A stretch of 10,386 bases of DNA from Acidobacteriaceae bacterium (lineage in GTDB: Bacteria > Acidobacteriota > Terriglobia > Terriglobales > SbA1). The stretch covers positions 1 through 10,386 of the forward strand of contig JAFAGX010000214.1 in assembly GCA_019237515.1 (NCBI GenBank), given 5' to 3'. The notes below the pieces were generated by a model. The model had not been told where the DNA came from, searched no databases, and worked only from the letters and a program-made list of their open reading frames with translations. Positions 1 through 6,366 of the stretch are shown piece by piece. How positions within the stretch are numbered: the first letter of the stretch is position 1; every line of letters begins with the position of its first letter. The position numbers and the translations under genes are program-made.

Positions 1-2033
1 TTCCGCGCCATTTCCGAGCACATGAAATTGAATGGTATGCGCAAGATGCCTGGCGCGCGAAGCCCAACCTGACGCTCACATTCGGATTGCGTTACAGCTT
101 GTTGCAGCCCCCGTACGAGACCACGGGCACGCAAGTGGCGCCGAATCCGGGCATCAACCAATGGTTTCACAATCGCTTCGTCGGAATGACCGCGGGCGAA
201 AGCATCCAGCCCGAGTTCACTTTCTCTCTCTCTGGCCAGGCCAACGGTAAACCCCCGATCTGGAATTGGGACTATAAAGATGCAGCTCCTCGCTTTGCCT
301 TCGCATGGTCACCAAATTTTGCTAAAGAAAGCTGGTTGGCAAAAATCTTCGGCGAATCGGGAAAAAGCTCAATTCGTGGCGGCTATGGAATTTACTACGA
401 TCATTTCGGCGAAGGAGTGATCAACAGCTTCGATCGCATGGGCTCTTTCGGGCTGACGACTATCATCGGCGACCCTGCTGGCTTGGTGACGCCGGATCAA
501 TCGCCGCGTTTCAGTTCGCTGTACAACGTTCCGACCTTCTTTAATGGTTGTACAAACGGCGGAAATCCGCCTTGCCAGACTACGCAGTTTCAGCTGAAGC
601 CGCCCGCGCCCACAGGTGGGTTCCCGTATAAGCCGCCCGACAATCCAAACACCGGCGGAGAGTCGATCAGTTGGGGGCTCGATAACGGCTTGAAAACGCC
701 GTATTCGCATGTGGTCGATCTTTCTCTCACGCGCGACCTCGGGCATGGCTTCGTCATGGAAACATCCTATGTGGGACGCTTTGGTCGTCGTCTCTTGCAG
801 CAACTCGACGTTGCGCAGCCGTTGGATTTGCGAGACCCGAAGTCAGGCATGGATCTGTATGCCGCAACTCAGATGATTGCCCATGCAACTCAGGCCGGCA
901 CTCCCGTGCAAAATCTGACAAAAATTCCATACTTCGAGAATCTGTTTCCGCTCGCAACCGGTCAGACGCCGACCATCACATGTGCCCCGGGCACACCCCC
1001 AGCGCGCCCAACCGCGACGCAAAACATGTATGAAATTTTTAGTTGCAACGGTGGCATTGACATGACCACCGAACTCATACAGGCGGACTGGTTTTGCGAT
1101 CCCACTGGGGCCGCATTTCCCGCTTGCGCAACTGTAAATGGCGTCACTAAACCATTCCAGTTCTGGACTCCACAGTTTTCTTCGTTGTATGTGTGGAGCA
1201 CAGTGGGTACGAGCAGCTACAACGCGCTGCAAGCGAGCCTCCGGCGCAAGATGGCGTCCGGCCTTCAGTTCGACTTCAACTATACGTATTCCAAGTCGAT
1301 CGATCTCGGATCCGACGCGGAGCGCGTTAATCAATATGAAGGCGGCTCTGGGGTCGCCGGCGGCGGATTTGCCAGTTTCATCATGAACACCTGGTCGCCC
1401 CGGCAGAACCGCGCGGTCTCCGACTTCGATGCGACCCATCAGTTCAATGCGAACTGGATGTATCAGTTGCCCATTGGAAAAGACAAACATTTCGCGGCGC
1501 ATGGCGCGTTGAATGCGATTTTCGGAAACTGGGAACTCACCGGAATTTTCCGAATGACCAGCGGCTTTCCGACGACAGTCAACGATGGAAATTACTGGCC
1601 CACCAATTGGGAAAACACGGCCAACGCGATCCTGATTGGCAAGAAACCGAGCAGCGGAACGTTCATGGTCAACGGCAGCCCCAACATCTTCCAGAACCCG
1701 TGTTGTGCTCCCAATTCCGCGATCAACCAGTTCCGCTTCGCACTGCCGGGAGAATCTGGTGAACGGAATTTCGTTCGCGGCGCCGGTTATTTCGGCATTG
1801 ACATGGGGCTTGGCAAAACCTGGGCTGTGACGGAAGGGTCCGCCCTCCGGTTCAGTTGGGAAACGTTTAACATCACCAACTCTGTGCGGTTCGATGCCGC
1901 TGCTCTTGAACCGATTGCAGGAAGCAACGCGGAAGGTAACCTGAGCCTGTCCAACAGCACGGGATTTGGTTACTACACCTCCACGTTGAGCAGTCCGCGC
2001 GTTATGCAATTCGCGCTACGCTACAGCTTTTAG
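1..2033 (+). CDS. TonB-dependent receptor, Oar-like, C-terminal part (5' end outside window)
   Basis: Outer-membrane beta-barrel receptor, expected to import or bind a ligand using TonB energy; the ligand is unknown. The reading frame is open from base 3 with no start needed, so the 676 visible codons are the C-terminal part of a longer gene. A TTG at base 87 lies inside the continuous homology and is not the start. The first visible residues (PRHFRAHEIEWYAQDAW) align with PRHYKSNEAEFYAQDAW of the complete paralogue on the minus strand at about its residue 653, so roughly 650 N-terminal codons (signal peptide, carboxypeptidase-regulatory-like domain, plug, first strands) lie upstream. Shared blocks include LLQPPYET, LSGQANG, YYDHFGEG, KTPYSHVVD, YVGRFGRRLLQ and NYTYSKS. 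It ends in LRYSF; a terminal Phe is the usual barrel-assembly signal. Eight cysteines lie in segments that diverge from the paralogue. A serine hydrolase gene starts 10 bases after the stop. Confidence 0.93.
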   Translation, partial: PRHFRAHEIEWYAQDAWRAKPNLTLTFGLRYSLLQPPYETTGTQVAPNPGINQWFHNRFVGMTAGESIQPEFTFSLSGQANGKPPIWNWDYKDAAPRFAFAWSPNFAKESWLAKIFGESGKSSIRGGYGIYYDHFGEGVINSFDRMGSFGLTTIIGDPAGLVTPDQSPRFSSLYNVPTFFNGCTNGGNPPCQTTQFQLKPPAPTGGFPYKPPDNPNTGGESISWGLDNGLKTPYSHVVDLSLTRDLGHGFVMETSYVGRFGRRLLQQLDVAQPLDLRDPKSGMDLYAATQMIAHATQAGTPVQNLTKIPYFENLFPLATGQTPTITCAPGTPPARPTATQNMYEIFSCNGGIDMTTELIQADWFCDPTGAAFPACATVNGVTKPFQFWTPQFSSLYVWSTVGTSSYNALQASLRRKMASGLQFDFNYTYSKSIDLGSDAERVNQYEGGSGVAGGGFASFIMNTWSPRQNRAVSDFDATHQFNANWMYQLPIGKDKHFAAHGALNAIFGNWELTGIFRMTSGFPTTVNDGNYWPTNWENTANAILIGKKPSSGTFMVNGSPNIFQNPCCAPNSAINQFRFALPGESGERNFVRGAGYFGIDMGLGKTWAVTEGSALRFSWETFNITNSVRFDAAALEPIAGSNAEGNLSLSNSTGFGYYTSTLSSPRVMQFALRYSF

Positions 2034-2043
2034 CCGAGACAAT

Positions 2044-3741
2044 ATGAAGCCGCTCATTTTTAGCACAATATTCGTTTGTTTACTTGCAGCAGGCTCAGTC
2101 GCAGAGCCACCAACACTCACCGACAAAGTTGACACAGTCTTCGCGCAATGGAACACGAGCAGTTCTCCCGGCTGCGCCTTGGCAGTTGTGAAGGATGGCC
2201 GCATTATTTACGAGCACGGCTATGGCATGGCCAATCTCGAACTCGGCATCGCCATCACGCCGCAATCCGTCTTCGATATCGGTTCGGTATCCAAAGAAAT
2301 TACGGCCATGGCGATGCTCTTGGTCGTGCAGGATGGGAAAATCTCTCTCGATGACAACATCCGAAAATACTTACCGGAAATCCCGGACTATGGAAATCCG
2401 ATCACCATTCGCCACATGCTGCATCACACCAGCGGTTTGCGAAACTACGATGATCTGTTTGACCTCGTAGGCATTCCAGAAGCTGACTTAACCACTGATC
2501 GCGACGCGCTGGAATTGACCGCGCGGCAGAAAGGCGTGAACTTCAAACCTGGTGAAGAGTTTCTTTACAGCGACACCAATTTCTTCCTGATGTCGCAGAT
2601 CATCAAGCGGGTCACCGGACAGACTCTGCGGCAGTTTGCACAAGAACGAATTTTCGGCCCGCTGGAAATGACGAGTACCCACTTCCACGATGACCACACA
2701 ATGATTGTCCCGCGCCGGGCCACCGGATACGCTCCGCACACCGGAGGCGGCTTTGAAATGGATATGAGCAACTTCGAGCAGCTTGGCGACGGGTCGGTCA
2801 TGACCACCGTCGAAGACATGTTCAAATGGGACCAGAATTTCGAGCATCCGCAGGTTGGCGGGCCAGATGCAATCCGTCAGCTCACCACCCCCGGCAAACT
2901 GAACAATGGCCAGCCGATCCCTTATGGCATGGGCCTTTTCATCGATCATTACCGTGGGCTGAACTGGATCCACCACAGCGGTGAGTGGGTTGGATATCGC
3001 GCGGCATTCAGCCGCTTTCCCGATCAGCATTTTTCGACGATCCTGATGTGCAATTGTGTGGGCAGCATGGAGCCGATGGCCATGGCAAAGCGGGTTGCCG
3101 ATATTTATCTTGCGGGCGACTTTTCTCAATCGGAGAAAGACAATTCGGCCGCAATGTATTCTCGGGCTTCTGCTGTCGATCTCAAGCAATATATTGGAAT
3201 GTACTGGAGCCAATCGAAAGGCGCGCTGCGAAAATTCGAACTGGATGGTAGCAAGCTCGTCATGACCGCGCCGGGAATGACCTATAACATGCTTCCGACT
3301 GGTGATGGGCAATTCGAATCACTCGAAACAGATTCCGAGCACCGAGACAAATACATTTTTCGCAAGGCAAAGACCGGCGGCTTGGAACTTGAGGCATGGG
3401 AAGGCGGAGCCCCAACCATATACACGGCAGTGAAAGGAAAACCCGCCGATCCATCCAGCCTTGACGCGTACACCGGCGACTATAGCAACGACGAACTACG
3501 CTCAGTCTGGAGAATCGTGGTCGACAATGGAAAACTTATCCGGCAACAGTGGATGGCCGAGGATCAGGAATTGCAGCCAGCGTTTGCGGATGGTTTCGTC
3601 AGCGACCTGAGTGAGGGGCAGTTCTTAATGCACTTTAATCGTGATGCAAGTGGCAAAGTGACCAGCTTCGACGTAGCGACGGATATGGTTCGTCCAATGA
3701 GATTCACCAAAATATTAACCAATCCCGACGGACACCGGTGA
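2044..3741 (+). CDS. Secreted serine hydrolase, S12 / class C beta-lactamase-like family, with C-terminal repeat domain
   Basis: Probable periplasmic or surface serine hydrolase (565 aa) of the family containing D-Ala-D-Ala carboxypeptidases, AmpC-like beta-lactamases and esterases; the substrate cannot be assigned. Residues 1-20 are a signal peptide with a likely cut at SVA|E. The nucleophile motif SxxK is S81-V-S-K84. The second motif, normally Y-x-N, reads Y175-S-D177. The third, in the KTG position, is H311-S-G313. HMLHHTSGL (124-132) and the following segment are also typical. After the catalytic domain (about 28-360), residues 378-462 and 471-555 look like two copies of a small beta-rich domain, each opening with a Y-x-G-x-Y motif. 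The ATG lies 10 bases after the upstream receptor stop, and no Shine-Dalgarno sequence is visible in the gap, so translation is probably coupled to the receptor. It is larger than a minimal S12 enzyme because of the C-terminal extension. The family call is firm; the reaction is not. Confidence 0.92.
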   Translation: MKPLIFSTIFVCLLAAGSVAEPPTLTDKVDTVFAQWNTSSSPGCALAVVKDGRIIYEHGYGMANLELGIAITPQSVFDIGSVSKEITAMAMLLVVQDGKISLDDNIRKYLPEIPDYGNPITIRHMLHHTSGLRNYDDLFDLVGIPEADLTTDRDALELTARQKGVNFKPGEEFLYSDTNFFLMSQIIKRVTGQTLRQFAQERIFGPLEMTSTHFHDDHTMIVPRRATGYAPHTGGGFEMDMSNFEQLGDGSVMTTVEDMFKWDQNFEHPQVGGPDAIRQLTTPGKLNNGQPIPYGMGLFIDHYRGLNWIHHSGEWVGYRAAFSRFPDQHFSTILMCNCVGSMEPMAMAKRVADIYLAGDFSQSEKDNSAAMYSRASAVDLKQYIGMYWSQSKGALRKFELDGSKLVMTAPGMTYNMLPTGDGQFESLETDSEHRDKYIFRKAKTGGLELEAWEGGAPTIYTAVKGKPADPSSLDAYTGDYSNDELRSVWRIVVDNGKLIRQQWMAEDQELQPAFADGFVSDLSEGQFLMHFNRDASGKVTSFDVATDMVRPMRFTKILTNPDGHR

Positions 3742-3942
3742 TTCAACGAGTATCGACGCTAATGTACGCAATCTGACAATTTAATCGTTGATGGAAGCGG
3801 AGGTATTCCGATTTCCCCCGGTGGTCCGCTACTCGAAACCTGGCCAAAAAATGTTGGTCCGGCCCGATTGGCTCGAAGCAGAGGCACACTCTAGTTCGGC
3901 AGATCAAGAACCAGCTGAATTTACCGCTGAGTGTAGCGATTA

Positions 3943-3959
3943 AGAACGGCATTCGTTCT
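3943..3959. promoter_or_regulatory. Perfect inverted repeat AGAACG-N5-CGTTCT, possible operator
   Basis: The arms AGAACG (3943-3948) and CGTTCT (3954-3959) are exact reverse complements around the 5-base spacer GCATT. The site lies 87 bases before the ATG of the DipZ-like gene. The symmetry would suit a dimeric DNA-binding regulator, or a short hairpin. There is no T-run after it on the plus strand, so a terminator for the upstream gene is unlikely. The repeat is seen directly; the regulatory role is inference, and repeats this short can occur by chance. Confidence 0.3.
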
Positions 3960-4036
3960 CGGCCGTGCACAGACGCAGAATAAGGACTAAGCTCAGTGGG
4001 TTTGGCATCAGTGCGTAGGACTGATTTCTCATCGCC

Positions 4037-4041
4037 GGAGG
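4037..4041 (+). promoter_or_regulatory. Shine-Dalgarno site of the DipZ-like gene
   Basis: GGAGG lies 5 bases before the ATG at 4047. It decides the start: an in-frame GTG at 3996 would give 17 extra residues, but it has no ribosome binding site and would push the signal peptide away from the N-terminus. Confidence 0.8.
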
Positions 4042-4046
4042 AAGGC

Positions 4047-5087
4047 ATGAAAACCATCATGATCAGTTCCGTAATCGCGGGGGCAACATTCATGGCCTCA
4101 TTGGCCGGAGCACAAAACCTGCGGCAGGTGCCCCTTCCTGATCTAAGCGGAGCAAGTGGCTGGCTTAACTCCGCTCCGCTGAGTGATAAGGCGCTCCGTG
4201 GAAAAGTCGTGCTGATCGATTTCTGGACCTACACCTGCATCAACTCGATTCGGCCCCTGCCGTACGTGAAGGGCTGGGCGGAAAAATACAAAGCCGCCGG
4301 TTTGGTTGTGGTCGGCATCCATACGCCCGAATTCTCGTTCGAGAAAGAGCGCGTGAACGTTGAGAACATGACGCGCCATTTCGACATTACGTACCCGGTT
4401 GCAATTGACAGCAGTTACAGCATCTGGCACGCGTTCAACAACGAATACTGGCCGGCCCAATATCTCGCCGATGGTAAAGGACGAATTCGCTTTCAGCACT
4501 TCGGCGAGGGTGATTATGGCGAGATTGAACGAATCATCCAAATGCTCCTGAAGGAAAATGGAGCGACTGGTTTGGATGCCAGCATTCTTGATCCACCCAC
4601 ACCCGGAATCGAGGCTGCTCCTGACTTTGAAGATTCGCGATCTCCAGAAACGTATGTTGGATATCGCCAGGCGCAGAATTTCGCTTCGTCCCAACGCCTG
4701 GCGAAAGATTCGGCTCGTGTTTACAGCCTCCCAGCGGCGGGCCTCTCATTAAATCACTGGGGTTTGGTCGGCTCGTGGAACGTGAATGCCGAGAGTGCAG
4801 TGCTCCAGGCTGCGACCGGCAAGATAGTGTTCCGTTTCCACAGCCGCGACTTGCACTTGGTATTGGCTCCATCCAAAGACGGCAAACCAATTCGTTTTCG
4901 AGTGACCCTTGACTACACCGCCCCCGAGGACAATGCAGGAGTCGATATCGCCCCTGACGGTACTGGCGAGGTACGAGAGCCTCGTCTTTACCAACTCATC
5001 CGGCAGAAAGGTCCAATCGTAGACCGAACCTTTGAAATCGAATTCCTCGATCCTGGTGTTTACGCGCTTGATTTCACGTTCGGTTAG
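4047..5087 (+). CDS. Exported thioredoxin-fold protein with C-terminal carbohydrate-binding-like domain (DipZ C-terminal-like), CINS active site
   Basis: Secreted redoxin-type protein of 346 aa. Residues 1-22 form a signal peptide (cut near LAGA|Q). Residues 28-170 are a TlpA/DipZ-like thioredoxin fold: VVLIDFWTYTC (54-64), GIHTPEFSFEK (90-100), YPVAIDSSYSIW (116-127), the cis-Pro region YWPAQYL (134-140) and HFGEGDY (151-157). Residues 200-346 resemble the beta-sandwich domain that follows thioredoxin in the C-terminal half of mycobacterial DipZ. The membrane-spanning CcdA-like part of full DipZ is absent. The active site is C64-I-N-S67, so the resolving cysteine is replaced by Ser, and C64 is the only cysteine in the whole protein. 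An ordinary dithiol reductase or oxidase cycle is therefore not possible within one chain. A monothiol isomerase-like role, mixed-disulfide capture, or a non-redox binding role would fit. The start is set by GGAGG at 4037. The family call is firm; the function is inference. Confidence 0.9.
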   Translation: MKTIMISSVIAGATFMASLAGAQNLRQVPLPDLSGASGWLNSAPLSDKALRGKVVLIDFWTYTCINSIRPLPYVKGWAEKYKAAGLVVVGIHTPEFSFEKERVNVENMTRHFDITYPVAIDSSYSIWHAFNNEYWPAQYLADGKGRIRFQHFGEGDYGEIERIIQMLLKENGATGLDASILDPPTPGIEAAPDFEDSRSPETYVGYRQAQNFASSQRLAKDSARVYSLPAAGLSLNHWGLVGSWNVNAESAVLQAATGKIVFRFHSRDLHLVLAPSKDGKPIRFRVTLDYTAPEDNAGVDIAPDGTGEVREPRLYQLIRQKGPIVDRTFEIEFLDPGVYALDFTFG

Positions 5088-5243
5088 AGAGTGCTATGGC
5101 GATTTTGCGCCAGTTATGAGCCGGGGTGCACAAAGGCAAACCTTCTCAACCATTGATGTTGACAAAAAGTATATTTGACCTGAGGTAAGCACAGCGATAG
5201 CTAGGCAGCTAGATGAAGCCGAGGCCAAGTGCGGCTAAGATTT
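5088..5243. other. Convergent intergenic gap with weak hairpins
   Basis: This 156-base gap lies between two genes that converge. Three short stems are visible: TGGCG/CGCCA (5097-5112, 6-base loop), TAGCT/AGCTA (5198-5211, 4-base loop) and AGCCG/CGGCT (5217-5236, 10-base loop). None is followed by a T-run in either direction, so none qualifies as a standard intrinsic terminator. One or more may still help to stop transcription from the two sides. A TTGACA at 5159-5164 has no matching -10 box at usual spacing. No gene is seen here. Confidence 0.4.
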
Positions 5244-6353
5244 CTAGCGATTCGGCGTGACGATCGAAAGCGAAGCTGCAGCCGCGGGGAACGCGTGACG
5301 GAAATCCTTGCCGAGAAACGCAGCTATGGTGGCAGCTATCTGGGCTTGAGTTATCGTGGCCATGTTCTCACGTTCGCCGAGCGCCTCAGTATCCGGTCCG
5401 ATCACTGCGATCCAGATGTTTTCTGATCCTTTTTGCTCCACCCCGTGCTCTTTCCATTCGTCAAGGCCGCTGCCCCGTCCATGGTCGCAGGTAATGATAA
5501 AGGTGGTCTGGTCCCTGTATTCGGGCATGACTTGCATCATCTCCCATAGCTGGCGCACGAATTGATCGAACTGGTGAGCGCTCTCGAGTACGAGATCGTA
5601 GCGGCCGGAGTGAGCCCAGTTATCGGTCTCGCCGTATCCGACGAACAATAGGCGCGGATGGGATGACTTCACATAATCAATCATGGGAATTTGCATAAAT
5701 GAATCCCAGACGTCTTCGTCATCGAGGCGGGTGGTCGTGCGATATAACTCGTTCAACAATTCCTGGCGTGGCGTGAGATTTCCGTGCTCAGGCGGGTCCC
5801 AGCCGGCTTGCATCACCAAATGGCTGCGAGGCTCATTGAAGATGTTTTTGAAAACGTCCCAGGTGGCGAACACCGCAACTTGTCCCTGGAAGTCTGGAGA
5901 TTGGTTCATCCACTCAAAAACCGTGACGTTGGGATTCGGCCCAAACTCGTTGCTGTTGATGCGCGGGTCTGGGCGGCCCGTCAACATTTCGTTGTATCCG
6001 GGATAAGAAAAAGCCAAACCGTTGCTGACGCGGGCGATGCTGCCTTTGTTCTGATTTCCAAAAATCTGGCCTTGTTTCGCGACCGTGCTCCAGAGAAAAG
6101 GAAACAACATTTTTCTTCGTTCTGTGACATCGTCGTTCCAGAATTTGCTGCGCAGTTCTTCCGGCTTGGCCCAAATTCCTCCGTGCTTCTCGTCAAGGAG
6201 GTTGGGGTCGGCGCCGGTGAAAATTTCCTGCCACCGCAGGCCATCGCTGACGATGAGAACAACATTCCGGGTTTTGAGTTGCGCCCAGAGGGATGGGACG
6301 GTGAGCCAGAACAGACAAATGGCGACGGCGAGAAACCGCAACTTGCGGTTCAA
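5244..6353 (-). CDS. Secreted alkaline-phosphatase-superfamily hydrolase (phosphodiesterase/phosphatase-like)
   Basis: Exported metal-dependent hydrolase of 369 aa. A TTG at 6353 is chosen as start because GGAGG lies 4 bases before it, the signal peptide (1-25, ending SLWAQ) then begins at residue 1, and the gene starts 13 bases after the receptor stop. The upstream ATG at 6446 would overlap the receptor by 80 bases and add 31 unlikely residues before the signal peptide. Superfamily metal ligands and nucleophile are in the expected order: D37 (VSDG), S116 in SYPGY where nucleotide pyrophosphatases have T-F-P-N, D244 and H248 (ETDNWAH), D290-H291 (TCDHGRG) and H303 (EHG). The sulfatase C/S-x-P-x-R signature is absent, so an arylsulfatase is unlikely. 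The substrate (phosphomonoester, phosphodiester or other) cannot be told. It is presumably co-transcribed with the receptor before it. Confidence 0.9.
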   Translation of the reverse strand: MNRKLRFLAVAICLFWLTVPSLWAQLKTRNVVLIVSDGLRWQEIFTGADPNLLDEKHGGIWAKPEELRSKFWNDDVTERRKMLFPFLWSTVAKQGQIFGNQNKGSIARVSNGLAFSYPGYNEMLTGRPDPRINSNEFGPNPNVTVFEWMNQSPDFQGQVAVFATWDVFKNIFNEPRSHLVMQAGWDPPEHGNLTPRQELLNELYRTTTRLDDEDVWDSFMQIPMIDYVKSSHPRLLFVGYGETDNWAHSGRYDLVLESAHQFDQFVRQLWEMMQVMPEYRDQTTFIITCDHGRGSGLDEWKEHGVEQKGSENIWIAVIGPDTEALGERENMATITQAQIAATIAAFLGKDFRHAFPAAAASLSIVTPNR

Positions 6354-6357
6354 TTGT

Positions 6358-6362
6358 CCTCC
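6358..6362 (-). promoter_or_regulatory. Shine-Dalgarno site deciding a TTG start
   Basis: On the minus strand GGAGG is followed by ACAA and then TTG (6353-6351). It sits between the receptor stop (6369-6367) and the hydrolase start, supporting the TTG as the real initiation codon. Confidence 0.7.
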
Positions 6363-6366
6363 ACGG

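Larger units (their letters stand above)
3742..4046. other. Intergenic region upstream of the DipZ-like gene
   Basis: This 305-base gap separates the serine hydrolase stop from the ATG of the thioredoxin-fold gene. It holds a perfect 6+6 inverted repeat (3943-3959, listed separately), a looser 7+7 inverted repeat TCAACGA / TCGTTGA (3743-3749 and 3785-3791, 35-base spacer), and a ribosome binding site at its right end. No convincing -35/-10 pair was found. A 50-codon ATG frame at 3791-3943 has no ribosome binding site and no recognisable product. The length suggests that the downstream gene has its own promoter rather than being read only with the receptor-hydrolase pair; this is inference. 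Confidence 0.5.

Noticed and set aside
558..571. Perfect palindrome GGCGGA-AA-TCCGCC inside the left receptor gene
   Set aside because: It encodes part of a Gly/Asn/Pro-rich loop and has no context suggesting a regulatory site.
843..2009. Long minus-strand open frame (388 codons) opposite the left receptor
   Set aside because: It has no recognisable motif and lies fully antisense to a conserved receptor sequence; it is a shadow of high-GC codon use.
87..2033. TTG-started 648-residue frame as a complete gene
   Set aside because: The frame is open to the window edge and the residues before the TTG match the paralogue, so the gene is cut by the window and does not start here.
3791..3943. 50-codon ATG frame in the intergenic gap
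   Set aside because: It has no ribosome binding site, no signal or membrane segment and no recognisable sequence; it is too short to support as a gene.
5097..5112. TGGCG/CGCCA stem as an intrinsic terminator
   Set aside because: The stem is only 5 base pairs and no T-run follows; it is mentioned only as a weak hairpin in the gap.
5159..5164. TTGACA as a -35 promoter box
   Set aside because: No -10 box lies 16-18 bases downstream, and the next plus-strand sequence is the 3' end of a convergent gene.
5244..6353. Sulfatase assignment for the metal hydrolase
   Set aside because: The C/S-x-P-x-R formylglycine signature is absent; the Ser in SYPGY fits the phosphatase/phosphodiesterase branch better.
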